64,000 bases of DNA from Ancylostoma caninum (taxonomy: Eukaryota; Nematoda; Chromadorea; Rhabditida; Ancylostomatidae). The notes under the pieces are model-generated. The model saw only the letters and a list, made by a program, of their open reading frames with translations. It was not told the DNA's origin and ran no database searches. A program made the translations under genes and the position numbers. The stretch covers positions 124,001-188,000 of the forward strand of contig JBAJFG010000454.1 of the NCBI GenBank assembly GCA_037903475.1, given 5' to 3'. Below are positions 34,501 to 49,500 of this stretch, in pieces (position 1 is the stretch's first letter; each line of letters begins with the position of its first letter).

Positions 34501-37500
34501 CTCCCTTTCAAACAGAGCTGAGGGAGCCGGGGTGACAGAAGCGCCTGTAGGGGATCACTGCTGAACTAACTTCACATAGTCTTCGTAGATGCCAACAAGT
34601 GTTCACTGCATGGATATTTCCTAGCATATTTGGCTTGACTCTACTGCGAGCAACCAATTTGTGCTCAGATCCCAAGGATAGTCATATGAGACATTGAGGA
34701 TGATGCCAAACCACAGATTTCGACCTGTACGAGGAAAATTTTTCTAAAAAACATGGAGTCGATGGAATGAAATGGTTTTTCCGTCCTTCTATCTCCCATG
34801 AGCATCCACAGCTTAATTAAAAACTTGAAGCTTCACGTACATACATAGTACATACTTGAACTTTCTTCTTCTGATTCTCTTCAGCAGATCCTTAAAAAGC
34901 TCAGTTGGGACTACGAGCATAACGTAGCACCCATCCTTGCTTATTCTCCACTCCAAAATGGTGAGAAACTAAAAAAACCCGATAAATTCTAGTAAACTTG
35001 TAAAGTAATTCAAATATTTCACCGAAGAGAAAATCTGCACAGAATCATCGAAAACCTAACTCACCATTGTGTTACGTAGAAAACAAATAATAAAGCAGAT
35101 AATGCTAGCCGGTAGTTCATCCAAACGCGCTAACATTCAGATTTGGTCTTATTACAAACGTCATCATAGGAAAAAGGTTGCTGTTCACTCCTGGATTGGT
35201 TCGGAGCACAATAGCACATGTGAGTGTTCTTTTTGTTCAAAATTTCAAAAGATGGAACCACTTCAGGCAAAAACCAAAAAAATTGTCACCTACGTATACC
35301 TGCGACACTTTCCTGGAAATAGAGAAGATCCATCTAACATCGTAAAAGCTTATTCAAGGTGTCTCTAGCACTGTTGATTTACGGAAATTCCGTTTCCTCT
35401 CCAGAAGCTCTGGTTCTGAAACTAAGGGGTTGCGTTCTGTCGTGGTAATCGTTACCACGAAGTATACATGATATCTAGGGTACTGTCCTATGAACCACGC
35501 AGTTCCCCTATCTACCTCATCGAACAAGGAACAAGCGCTAGCCTGAATACGTTGTCTTAGAGCAATCTGAACTCAAAAAGAAACCAAACCGGAGGATCAT
35601 GGATCGGGACCAACAGCAAGAAAAAAGTTGAAAAGTACTGCCAGAGCTAAGCAATTTATAAAGGAAACAAAAAAAAACTCAGACATACATATATGGTGCC
35701 TTGCATAGAGGATGTGAATGTGTTCATCATAGCCCATCTCATGGAGATTTATCATAGAGCGCTTAATCTGTGACTTCATTGACGTCACACGTACCCAGAT
35801 TTGCTTTTTCTGCCACCTCCCAAAGTAGGTGGGAAATGGTTAGGGCTTATGCAGCCATGTTTTGTCATGTTCAGCACCTTCGATGCACGAGGTGCTGAAA
35901 TCTAAAGAAGTAGTTTATCTGATGAAGGATCTCACTAACGTCGCTTTAATAATACCTAACTAGACAATGGTAAAGGGAGATTGGTCATACCGAATCTTGT
36001 TGGAATGTTTTCAGACTACCTGCAACCGGATTATGTGATAAATTATAATGCCAGCAACGAGCCGCAGCAGACATTTCAGGAGGTTGAGTTTTAAAACAGA
36101 ACCTTATGACATGAGAGGACAACTGAAATCACGAGAGTTTATCTCAGCAATCTAGTTACAGATAGCTGATTGGCTCAGGATGGATCCAGCGGACCGTCCA
36201 GGTTTAATCATGGCTTACATAAATGAGCCAGACATGACCGCCCATACAACATTGGGTACAGAGGTAATGCCTGTTTGTTCAGGCAGCACCTACGGAAATT
36301 TTGTTGTCCGAGATTTTGATTGTTTTTGATATCTGTCAGTTTTCACAACAATTCTAGGTTTCTTCATCGTAGAGATGAACAATCGCAGATAATATCTGGC
36401 ACACATCCGATTTCTTTATATTATATGGCGTTTTAGTTTACGATCAGGCTGTTTTTTTTAATGATAAAGCTTGCGTTCACTTCTATCTCCTTCAATTTCA
36501 AGTTCGGACTTCGGTGATCCTTTGCAAACGGGATAATTGTAGGCAATGAAATGCTTTTCTTGTAGAAATCGACAAAACTGATTACTGCGTTTGTTTTCGC
36601 TACTGTGTTAGATCTACGAATGTAGCAAAATCGGTGAGAGCAAAATTTACCGTGGGTGCTCCCTTCAATTATAGTACAAGTCATTATCCTCTACGTACTT
36701 TGATTTACGTAGTGTATATTACGTAGTTCATAATCTGATGAGATTCTTCGCTCTCAAGGTTAGAAGATGGATTATTTTCATTGGAAATGTCTTGACTTCC
36801 CGAAGACTAATGTATTCTACAGATTGACATTTATCGGCCCATTTGCTTTCTGCCGATCATCTACAACTTCTGCTCTCAGGCATTCCTTAATAGGAATGAA
36901 AGAATGTTGTGCAGGACACGCCATAAATATTGACGCACTGAAGTTATGCTGTAAAAAGGAAACACCCCGAAAACCACTACATGTGCATACCCACAATAAC
37001 GGTCCCAACGAATATAAAAAATCCACTCCTGTTCGGAGCGCGCTCTCTGCTGGTAAAAGAAGTCATGAAGATATCAGTAGAGAATATCGCCGATGCGCCA
37101 CAACTGAAGTTCGTCCATCCTTCTTCCATATTATAAGAAAGTTAAGCTTTAGGAAAACGATACTCCTATGGGAAGTACGGCAGGTCTTGCTCTCCAAATA
37201 TCACATGGAAGCATGTCCTTGTACGCAAGTCTTGTCATGTTCCCGCCAAAGAAACGCATGTATGTTCTACTATAAAAAATTTTTTCCTTTCCTTGTTTCT
37301 CAGCCAAGCAATCTTCTAAGGACACCTTTTCTTGCTTATCTTAATTCCCATCACAAGTTGATTTCATAGGTACTTTGGCAGGGTTTGACTATTGTGCAAG
37401 AGACAAAAGTGGTACGGGCCCAGTCTCAAAAATCTACTTGAGGGACTCCAGTTTGGTAGAGAATATGTAGGCTCCCAAGGCTCCCTTGTGAGCCGAATTC

Positions 37501-40500
37501 CAGTTTATGGATGACCTCATATGGATATCTTAGAGAGCAAGAGCTGCGCTGTCATCCACAGAAACATAAAGCTTTCTATGGCTTATCTGTTCAAGGTCCG
37601 GGACAAAATCGACCTGAGTTAGTTGCAGCGCAGAGGCTATGCAATCCCTCGTCGTCTTTGTGACTGCTTCAGGAGGAAAGGAGCCTGCTGCGTGCATTTA
37701 TTCTGATTGCCAAGACAAGAGCTTTATTCTGTAAATACCAATTTAGAATGACTTCTCATCTTTGATTTTGTGTACGACTCATTTTAGGTGCGTCAATAAT
37801 TCTGACGCACCCTGTACAAAAATATAAAGCAAAGGAGACTTTCGAGAATAGCTCGATGGATATTAAGTGTCCTGAAGCATTCATAATTATGCATACTTTA
37901 TAGTAGGAAGTTGGGGGTTCTCCTTGATTTCGAATCTATTCTCATGTCCGCGGTTTACTGGACGATGTGTCAGCTCACTGCCAGGCTAATCCAACCACTA
38001 ATTCACTGTAGCCATTGCAACACCACCGGCTTGTTGTGCAGTGGTAAGTGTTCTGGTTCTCATGCAAACTTATCTCGCTTTAACTGCCTATTGGTTTTAC
38101 ATTTTCGCATTTCTCTAACACCAGCCTGATCGCCCGGCTAACGCCGGACTCTCAGGCTTCTTTTCGTGCTCGCTTCGCTCGCATATTTTCATTGTCCTTA
38201 GATAAGATTAGTGCAGGTGGAAGAACAGACACTATCCACGAAGAAGCATTCTTTACCGCGGTTCATGGAACCATTGACCCACTATGGACAGCTCCTCTCC
38301 AACAATTTGTGGTGCCGCATTTCGGTGGAAGTAAATAGTGAAAATTGACCGAGTAAGTGCAAATTGGGATTGGACCTGAACGCTGGTGCACCCTTATCTC
38401 ACCGCTGGAACCTGCCTCCAAAGGTTCCTCCCGTTTTGGACGCCGGCGCACCCTTATCACACCGTTGGACCCGACTCCAGGCGTTCCCCCACTTTCGGAC
38501 GCCGGCGCACCCTTATCACACGTTGGACCCGACTCCAGGCGTTTCCCCACTTTCGGACGCCGGCGCACCCTTATCACACCGTTGGACCCGACTCCAGGCG
38601 TTTCCCCACTTTCGGACGCCGGCGCACCCTTATCACACCGTTGGACCCGACTCCAGGCGTTTCCCCACTTTCGGACGCCGGCGCACCCTTATCACACCGT
38701 TGGACCCGACTCCACGCGTTTTCCCACTTTCGGACGCCGGCGCACCCTTATCACACCGTTGGACCCGACTCCACGCGTTTTCCCACTTTTAGACGCCGGC
38801 GCACCCTTATCACGCCGTTGGACCCGACTCCAGGCGTTTCCCCACTTTCGGACGCCGGCGCACCCTTATCACACCGTTGGACCCGACTCCACGCGTTTTC
38901 CCACTTTTAGACGCCGGCGCACCCTTATCACACCGTTGGACCCGACTCCACGCGTTTTCCCACTTTTAGACGCCGGCGCACCCTTATCACGCCGTTGGAC
39001 CCGACTCCAGGCGTTTCCCCACTTTCGGACGCCGGCGCACCCTTATCACACCGTTGGACCCGACTCCACGCGTTTTCCCACTTTTAGACGCCGGCGCACC
39101 CTTATCACGCCGTTGGACCCGACTCCAGGCGTTTCCCCACTTTCGGACGCCGGCGCACCTTTATCACACCGTTGGACTCGACTCCAGGCGTTTCCCCACT
39201 TTCGGACGCCGGCGCACTCTTATCACGCCGTTGGACCCGACTCCAGGCGTTTCCCCACTTTCGGACGCCGGCGCACCCTTATCACACCGTTGGACCCGAC
39301 TCCACGCGTTTTCCCACTTTTGGACGCCGGCGCACCCCTACCATATCGTCAGACCCGTTCATAGGCGTTCCCCTTATTTTGGACGCCGATCAAACCGCTA
39401 GCCCACCTCTAACATACTTTATGCTGCAATCCCCATCCTTGTCACTCCTCACCCGTCTGGTTCATCGTCCTCGTTATAAAGGCATACTACCCTTCTCCTT
39501 CCTTTTATATGGTCCTGTGATCATAAACTTATCTCATTCATTCCGACCGTGGTGAAAACAACTGCCGGCCATTAACATGTCTGAACATGACAAAAGTGGC
39601 CCGAAACACCCTTAAATCAAGGTAAAAATCAAAATTTACCACGTTTTCGTACATAACTCGATGCGCTGAACACGATGGTGTAGGTATTTTCCGTTTTCGA
39701 TGGCTGGTTCTCGTGCACACACACACACACATGAACTGCCAATTAAGAAGAAGTATGATATCCACAATTCCACTGTCCTCGTCAAACTAACCCTTCATAA
39801 TACCGGTGAAGATGTTATAACAGACGCTCTCCACAGTACAGTGGCAGGTAAAGAAAGAAAATAAAGTTATGAATTAAAAATCCCATATTATTGCTTTGCT
39901 AGTGGTTATCACTTGTACATCAGTTTTCTTGTGTGGGCGATTTGCCCGGTATGCCCATGTCATTCAGACCAGTGACCGGCAATGCGCGGGGCCACAAAAC
40001 TAAAGGTCGAGGCCTGCACGGTACCTCAGAATTGCTGTCTGCCTACACGGCAAAAGTGCTGGGCTGCCATTTCAACATCTCTCACCTAGTTGTAGGACTA
40101 TTTTCATGCTTGAAGGTGTTCTTAAAGTTGTCCAGAACACTCAATTTTCTCATATTATTGGGTGGTGAAAAAAATTCAGCAACAGTTACAACGAATTCTT
40201 CGGAAATGAACTCCTTCATTGAAACAAAATCTTAAATAGTGATATATTTATCATTACTGTGCAGTGCCCTCGCCCATGTTTTAGGCAGTTTCTCCTTCCC
40301 TTTCTGCCAGAGCTGTGGTAGCTGTGGGTTAAAAAACTTTGACACCTTCATTTTCCATAGATGGTTGTTCACGGCCAGCAGAAGGTGACAGTCAGAGAGA
40401 GGGCCAGGTCTGGCGAATACTGAAGTTGTCACGGAAATTTCCAATCGAAATCCTCAGTCTCCCCACGACTTCCGTTTCCAAAGTGCGCAAGAGTGTTATC

Positions 40501-43500
40501 TTGCAGAAGATAAACATTTGCTTGTTTTGGGCACTTTTTACGAATGGAGCTTGTCAACTTCTGGATTTGAGTAGTTCAAATACCTCTCATCACTGTAATG
40601 TCACTACTTAGGAAGTCGTGATAAAGCATTCCTTCTGCCTTCACCAACAGCATAGAAAAACCTTCTTTGCTGTTGGTGAAGGGGGGCCTGCAAATCATCG
40701 GTAATAACAACCGATGCGCGTTCAGACGACTTTCGAGCGTCATTTTGATATATAGTCTCGGGGTCCTGGTACCATCGAGGGACACTCGAGTGGTGAATAA
40801 CGTTCCCTTCAAGCGCAGCACATATATTGGCACCGGCCCTTTCTGCGGGATGTACTCGCAGGAAACCATAATAGACAAAATAGCGAAGTGTGACTCGACT
40901 AGCCGAGGGCACTGTTACTCCAATAGTGATAGGTCTTCTCTCCTATGCTTTTCACATGAAAGCTCGAGAACATACTACCTTATGACAAGATCTCACCAGT
41001 CATCCTAACAAGATCTCAAAAGCCAAACTGTTTTTGGGGTTTAGAAATGAAAATAGAAGTGTTGCAGAACTTTCTTACCCACCTAATATTATGGCACCGC
41101 TACCTCGAAATTTGGAATGTTCTATTCACATGTTGCTTTTCCTGTACTGTCATTCGAAGCCCCAAAGTTAACAAACACTTCGAAAGCCTGAAACTTTGCA
41201 TAGTTGGGTGAAGAATACGTCGATCAAGAGTTCTGTCGACTTTGTACCGCAACGTCTTCCATAGGAAAGAGATCTTATTGAGAGTGGATGACTATAAGAG
41301 CTAAAAGTTTGTGAGCAAACCCACTGTAACCTGCAAATTTGTGTTACGATACAAAATGAATATCGACGACCCTTCCCTCTTTAACTACCCACCATACAAC
41401 CCCCGTTGATAGTTTGTCAACAAACGTCTGACTCTGAGTGTAATAACCGTCCTGGCATTCTTTTGAAAAGTCTGGATTACTTCTTTGACGCGTAGGCGTG
41501 CATGCACACGCACACGGAGGATAAGTGAGGTTAGCTCGTAAGCAGAATGAGGGCGGTCAAGAAGTCATGGCATTTTGCAATCTTAGAAATTTGTATGATC
41601 GAGAATAAGCTAAGATTGGGTCCGTTTATAGCAGAGGCTTCAGTTGCACTGAAAGCTTTCTTGCAGCTTGATCAAAAGTTGACTGACCTTGATGACTCCA
41701 TTAGAGACTTTATGCATACATTGGAAAAAGATGGGATGTTGTGCTGCGTAAATATCGTCTTTGTTTCTGATCATGGTACTGTTCCAGTCTCCTATTACCA
41801 TTCGTGTCAGCAAGCTAATTAAGAAGCTCGTGATTTCTAGGCATGGCTCAAACGGAGGATTATTTTGTTTTGGACCACTATTTTAGCCTTGGAGGATTGA
41901 CGCTGGTGACTGGTACACCAACACACATTTTCAAGGGAAACTCAAGTAAGCCGATTTGTTTTTATGTGCAAAAATGACTTAGAGTTCCAGCACAGCAAAA
42001 GTAATTGGATTTTTTAATACTTCTCTAGAACAAAACAAAGGCCCAATAAAAAATTAAACATAACTTCGCACAATATATCCAAATCAAAGCAACCATATGC
42101 AGCATCGAGCGTGAAGGAAATTACGGAAGCCTTAACGTGCAAGGGATCGGACTTCATTCGTGTATTCACCAACTCCACTATGCCATTGCGCTTCCATTAC
42201 AGCAGTTCACATAGAATTGGAGATATAATTATTATTCCAAGAACAGACATGAGGATTGTGAGGTAATGCTTTTTTCTCTTTTGTACTGGATTGACAGTGG
42301 GAGCGCAAAAGCCGCGAACTTGATAGTCCCAGCCCAATTTTTAAACACAATTTGTTCAGCTCATAGGTTCTACCGAGGGATTTCGAATGAATGCTGAGAA
42401 ATTTTAACAGCATGAGGAGGAATTGAAAAAAAAGAAAAAAAACATTTTGACCCTTGTTTGCAGTCCGTCGAAAAAAGTGCGTTTTTTGCGGATCCGACAC
42501 GAACGCAGAGCGTTCGTCCGCTAGCGCTGAAATTGCCGTCGTAATAACATATCAGGGTATTCTTGGATCAGCCGACCAATACCACTGTGGTTGTAATCGC
42601 AGACAAACTCACCCCCCCCCCCCCCATACGCACTCCCTGAGCTAACAGACTATACGCAGAATGACCGTAGCAACTATTCAAAGGCACCACATCATCTGTT
42701 TGGAAGAACCGTAGAAGCCATTCAGAAGGATTGCGGCTCACCGGCCGGTCCTTTGCCTGAGCAGCTCTTTCTCATGAGGCTTCTTCAATTTAATTGAGCT
42801 CCACCGTACCCATTCCTTGTCTTCCATACGACTATGCGATCACAAAACCAGTCTCGCTCATATTCACTGCAATACAAACAACTGTTGGTCATCAAGCAAA
42901 TCGATATGGTTCGAGTTGAATCGAGACACCTCGTGAAAGTGAAAATGTAAATTTGCAACCTTTTCCTACATAAATCGGCTTATGAACGCTGTGACAGCGC
43001 CAGATTTTTCGTACATGGGCTCTTCTATTGAGTACACACACTGAAATAGCATTTCAGTAAAGAAGTGTTATGATAAAATCACGGTTTCAGAGATGATGAA
43101 GAAGCAAAACAATTCACAACCTGTTGTACGCATGGCTTCGACTATATCGAGCCGGATATGCACACAATTATGTTTGCACAAGGACCCAGTTTAAAGCAGA
43201 ACGTTGTGCTACCACCATTCCAGCTAGTGGAATACATGAACCTTTGGAGAAGTGAGTTCGTCCAACAGAATAATTTGGTCTTCAACACGTGTACGGAACG
43301 CATTTTCAATAAAATTACAGGATACCCAAAAGCACAATTAAATTATTACAGAGTTGCTCAAGCTCCCACAAATGGAAACCGATGGCGAACCTGCTTTCAT
43401 GGATTTGGCTGTCAACACACATGATTCATATCTCACTCGGCAAACAATTCCTTCCATTCAGTACGAATTCATCCTACGCACGCGCTATTGCTGCAATCAC

Positions 43501-46500
43501 GCAACTTTTCAGGAAGTGCGCTCACCCTTCCTCGGTGGCTAGAGCAAAACTAGACAAAATATGTGGCAAATGTTCAGCAGAAGACAAGGTTGGACATTTA
43601 ATATATCTGCTAGGGGTTATCATTGAAGATCTTAAAAAAATTCTGAAATTCCTTTAAAAAAAACCCGTAGAAGCAGATCACAACCACGCATGAAAAAGCC
43701 ACAAACACAAACTGATAGTGTTCCAGTAGCACGAGGAACGGTTGCGTCTGACTAGTTCTAGAAAGAAAAACAAAGTACGAAGTTGCAAATTTCATGAGAA
43801 GAAGGAAGTGTGAGGATGGATATAGAGATTTTCTAGGTGAGGGCTAGAATGAAAAATAGAAATGTGACTAAAAGGCATGAATGGAAGGCAGTGCCGGACT
43901 CAGGAGTTGCTAGCAAGGGGCGTGAAAAAAAGTGGCAGCTTTCCCAAAAACAACAATGTCACATCTCGTGCAACCCGCCTCTCGGCTCCAGGGGCATATA
44001 ATGCGACCCTGTAAAGAATACGTTTGTGTACCTCTGTGACTGCTGGCTTGCACTGTTGTAATCAGCGTGGCAAGGAGATTAAGAATCTGTTGATATCATC
44101 AACATGAAATGATCCTCAACAGGATCGGAAGAACTCAAGAGGGAGGAGAGCTGTCTGAGCAAGAAGGGTTACGGAAAGGATTCAGTACGTTCGACTACAT
44201 ACACACGGTCATGAGACTGTCAATGTATCGCTAGAGTACACGATGCCTCTCTGTTTCGCGTTTATCGACTTGGAGGATGCCTTCGACTCCGTTGAGAGAG
44301 AAGTAGTACTGGAAGTCCTGGGCATTCAGGGCTTCCCTACTCAATACATCAGGACATTTTTTCAGCTCTATAGAAACTTCACAATCAAAATTTCGACATT
44401 CTACACAGACGTCGTGGTCGATTTCAGGAGATGGGTTCGAGAGGGCGACACCGTGTCCTCAAAACTTTTCAGCGCCACTCTCGAGACACGTCATGCAAGG
44501 ACTACGATGGGATAATATAGAAGTGCAAGTTGATCGCCGGCGACTTAACTCTCTTCGTTACGCTTCGCTGACGACATCGTCCTTATAACACCAACCATCA
44601 GCGGAACGGAACGGATGCTGGCCGACTTCGACAACGAGTGTGGGAAGATGGGTCTCTAACTGAATCTGACGAAAACAATGTTCATGAAAAACGGACGGGC
44701 CTCGAAAGCCCCATTTTTGCTTAACGGAAGGTCAGGAAGTCAACATGATGAACGACCTCGCTCCAGAGTTGGGTAGGAGGAATCGAGCTAGGGGAGCTTA
44801 TAAGAGCATCGCGCACGTAGTGAAGAAGACGAAGAGCATCAGGCTCCGTCCCCAACTTTTCAACACAATGGCTCTCCCTGTTTTGACGTACGCCTCAGAA
44901 ACCTAGACGTTGTGCAAGCATGATGAGAATGCAGTCTGCGGCGCCAGACGCCTTATTGAGAGGACGGGGCAATATTTATGCTGGCACCTGATTGACCTCT
45001 TTCATATGCCGCATTGTATAATAACAGGCGGCAACACGAAGCGAGTTGTTGTGCATGCCGGATCCCACATATGTTATAGTTGGATTAGTCTTTCTCTTGA
45101 TGAAACTTGAAAAGAGTAAAGATAGAGTCAAAACGTTAGGGTATATTGCCAGGAGGCAGGGTGTGAGTCAGCAAGAGCGATAATAAAACCATTAGTCTGT
45201 AATTGTTATAATTGTTAGAAAAGCTAACAAAGACCACAAATGTGAAAGATGACTAGGCGAATAAATAAATAAGTAAATAAATAGATAAGCAACTATAAGT
45301 GTAACTGCTACTAATACATAGTAAAAGGATTGAATATTAAACAGACAGCATTGCAAAGCTGGGTCAAATGTGATGTTGGAGGAGTGTCTACAGCAATAGT
45401 TCCGCAATCGAATTCATCTCAACTATGCTTCCTCGCAGGATGTAAAGACATGGCAATAATAAGAGAGTCAAAGGAAGAAGGTAGTTCCAACATTTTACAG
45501 AATGCTAGTACTCATGAAAACATGTGTAAGTAAGAGCTAAGAATCTTCGAAATCAAACTGTGTTTCAGAGTACACCGTAACACTGCTCGAAGTTTACAGT
45601 AACAATGACAACGAGCAGTTACTTTCTCCTACTTGTAATTATAATCTACTAAAACCAACAGCAAAATGTGATCGACCTGATTTGAGCACAGAAGACACTG
45701 AAGTACAGTTCGGATCACTTTCAGCGGTTCGAGGAAGAGGTAGTATTCAAAAAAATTTCAGCAAAATTCTGTTTATAACGTAGCATAACGTTATCATGCT
45801 ATCATTTAAAAGCAATACTCACGGAAATTTTTCTCTCACAGATTTTGTTATAGTTCTGCGCTCAGCATTATAGAGTAAAAACGAATGTTATGTTCATTTT
45901 TATCACACCCAATAAAATAGGCGCTTTTCATGGTCATCAGTTTAGCCCTTTCGCAAACCATGGCCGATTTGCCCGAGCGCGGAATGGAAGGTGGTGTGAA
46001 TGAAAGCAAGTTTTGATTCAGTCATTTCACGCTACAGCTCATCCTCTTGCAAAGCCTGAACGCATCTAATCTCTCTATATCTTGACATGATGATGTCTAC
46101 GATGGTGCAACTTTCCTAGAATTGGTGCGACTGCTGCTAAATATTCAGGGCGATCAAAACTTTGGACATGAAATTTTCCGTGGGTGCTGCCCTTAATATT
46201 TCTTGCACAACTATCAATACACCATTTACAGTTCTGGCGAGCGAATTCAACCTAATTACTCCCTGGAAAGCGGAATTTCTCAAAGGTTTGCATCGAGCGA
46301 CAAAACGAAAAGCAGCAGTGTAATTCCTAAGATATTAACAGAGATTCTCAAGCCTTTAAACGACTACACCGCGGAGATTCTAACCAAGTTTGGCAAAGTT
46401 GTTTCCATCACCGGCACTGCCTATGACGACGACTATGACGGAAAACACTCAACCACTGCTTCTAAATCGTGAGTTGCAAGAGGCGAGAATTTAGCACAGC

Positions 46501-49500
46501 TCGTAACTGTGTCTGCTCAATTTTAGCTTCATATTTGGAGTCTACAAGAGAAAAATGCACAAAAAACTGCTCTAGAGAGCCATTGCCAAACCCACACCGT
46601 CTTTGAATAATGTACTGCCGGTGTATGAGTCTTCCCAGCATGGGGTGATGGGCACCCAAGAAAAACAGTGGTCCAGTGGTTACAATTTCATCCAGAATTC
46701 ACAACATAAAATGGCCGACCTTCGGTCGGCGGCACAAGATCAACACTGCATTCTTGCACATCTGGGAGGTGGATCATATGGGTACAGTATTAGGAACAAC
46801 GGATACATGTAAACAAATCAGCTATTCCTTATGTTCTGATGCCCCGTCAGAACAAATAATCTACCAGCAAATTCCAATTCGTGGAGGGTATTAGCTCGTG
46901 CTTCCCATTCCCACTACGCCTTAGGTTACCGATATTACGATAAACGAAGGAAGTGTTATTCGTTTGAGAAATGACACCATGCCGATCTTGATCTCCAAGT
47001 TCTCGAACACTCGCGCAGCTCTATCCTCGGTGGGTTCTGCTTGTTCCGCCCTGAACCCATCCTTGTCAGGCGGATGCGAGCTGTACCGCCACTTTCTATC
47101 TAGTTTTCGACTCACCTGACAGATTGATTGGTGCTATGGCAAGAGCGTAGAAAGGGGCCCTCAGCCAGAAGGGGCTCTGTGCTAGCCCTCTCCAGAGTGT
47201 TGTAACACCTCTACTGCCCAATCAAGAAAACTTCAGGCACACTTAGAGGTGGTGTGTCACCTCATGATGAGTATCGGGATATTTATTAATTTATTTATTA
47301 CGCATATAGGCGTGTTAGATTAATAATAGTAGTACCTTAGGAGATACCGAACTTATATTTAAAAAAAAACAGAACATGAACTGAGTTAGAAAGGAAATAG
47401 TGAGTAATAGCTGTAATTGCACACTAGAAGTCAGGCAGGCGGTACAAAAATAGGTATTAATGTATTAATCCGGACATCAACAGGTTCCGGTCCAACTCGA
47501 CCCACTGATTCCAACGATGAGCTAGAAGTCTGGAAAAAGAAACAATCAAAAAACCCTATTCTGAGGGCCAAGTTTGATATTAAAGCGGACGAGTTTCCTT
47601 GTGAAAAACCAGTAAAACCGAACGAGAAATTAAGGCTGCACATTGAAATGAACTTCTCAGCTATAGCTACTAGTATAGTTCTAACCGAATATTCGTATTC
47701 GAATAAATATTCGAAAAATTCGAATATTCGAATATTCGAATAGTCGAATATTCGAGAATCCCCCAATATTCGAACATATTCGAATTCGAATATTCGACAG
47801 GTCGCACTATCCGAATATATTCGAATATTCGAAGCCCATATTCGATATTCGATCGCCATTCAAAGCAAAAAAAAACTAGCGTGTATCCTTTAGCGGTACT
47901 AGGGATGTAACCGGACAGCGTTAGCAACACAACTTTCGCGTGAAATAAAGCAGATTATACGCATCATCACCACAATTACGAAATATCTGCAGATCTGCAG
48001 TAAGGCACCAGGAGAACAATATGCTTTCAGAACATCGTAGTGTGTATGGTTGGTCTAAATTTTCCTCGTGCTACTTTTATAGTATTTGCTCATTGTACCT
48101 TCTCTTCGCAACTACTTCCGTGCGTCCCGTACCCATTTCTCCGTTCTCTTTTCCCCTTTGATATCTCGGCAAATGTCCACACTTATGAGAGAGACCATAA
48201 CTCCAACCACGTTTTGCGTGATTTTACCTTATAGCGCGGTTTATGCTGGTCACATCTCAGAAGTATAGCAGAAGATACTTACTATTGAAGTTTTGCTTTC
48301 GTTGTTCTGTGCTAGGTTTACTGTCGAAGCTTTACGATGAAGAATGAACTGATTACTTGAGACAAGCTTCTTTGATGTCAGGCGATATTCGCAGAGATTT
48401 CTTTAGCAAATGCTTCTCAAATATTCGAATGTTCGAATATTCGAATATTCGAAACCCTTGATATTCGAATATTCGAATGTTCGAATACGAAACCCTTGAT
48501 ATTCGAATATTCGAGTTCGAATACTTCTGACATTGGACGTTCGAATAATATTCATTCGTTCGAATGGTTTCTGAAGAGTCGAATATTCGATATTCGAATA
48601 TTCGATGCTCCTCTTCGAATGTGTTAACTATAGCTACTAGCGAGTGAACGAAAATTTCATGCTGAAAAAATATGCTGCATCTTCAGCAAGCTATAGATGC
48701 GGAATGAAGCCTCTCGCCCATTAGCCAACAACTTTGAGATTCTCGACCAAAGAATCATCAAATTAATGGGGTTTTCGACGTTTGCTTGAAACTTAAAGTG
48801 CATGCTTGCGCGATCCCCGAACAGACACACTGCCTTTATGCAACACTGATTCTGATGTGCTGCCGAATTTGCAGCTCTATCCAAACTGTCGAGGATGTAG
48901 AGCTCACCTTCGTCGAGAATAGAGCTGAGCTTAATTAGATTCTCTTACCAGAAGAGGTTCGCTACTAAATTGAGTCCTGATCAGTGAATAAAAATGAAAT
49001 AAGACTCAAAAATGCTGCTAACAAAAGCATAAAATATTGCACAGGTGGAATGAAAGAGGTTCATCTGGGTAGGATTGATGAACACAAAACCGAGCAAAAC
49101 CAGGCTAGCAAACTATAATTTTTGCGTTCTGTCTCTCCGGGCATTACGTGGTCTATACGGTACCCAATCACGCCAACCATAGTTGGTTTGATTGGTTACC
49201 GTTTTATGAATCACAACCCTGATTACTTCTAGGGGACGAAGCATGTGCTTTTTCTCCTCATAGATGGGACTTGGTGGGAGATTTTCTAGAAGTGACGTAA
49301 TGGATCCAAAATGTGGCGCCATTGTGGCGCTGATTTTCTCATTGTTTCCAGAAAAAAAAAAGACTAGTGCAATCATATTTTGGAACGATCACACTTCATA
49401 ATTGTTATGTATATCCCCCAGGTTTCCATGAATGTACCAGGCGAACTTTTCCTGCTACTCCTGCAACTTCTCAAAGGAGATAACACTTATATTTCAGTCC

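Noticed and set aside
34889..34964. Exon-like stretch with acceptor and donor in the ENPP copy A intron (QILKKLSWDYEHN)
   Set aside because: It would break the phase-0 joining of exons 33336-33424 and 35141-35219, is absent from copy B, and matches nothing in the family.
38357..39555. Long open frames of 115-335 codons on the plus strand
   Set aside because: They are read-throughs of the 59-bp minisatellite; the same peptide appears in all three frames because the unit is not a multiple of three.
47431..47930. Open frames over the TTCGAATA array
   Set aside because: Produced by the satellite itself and open on both strands.
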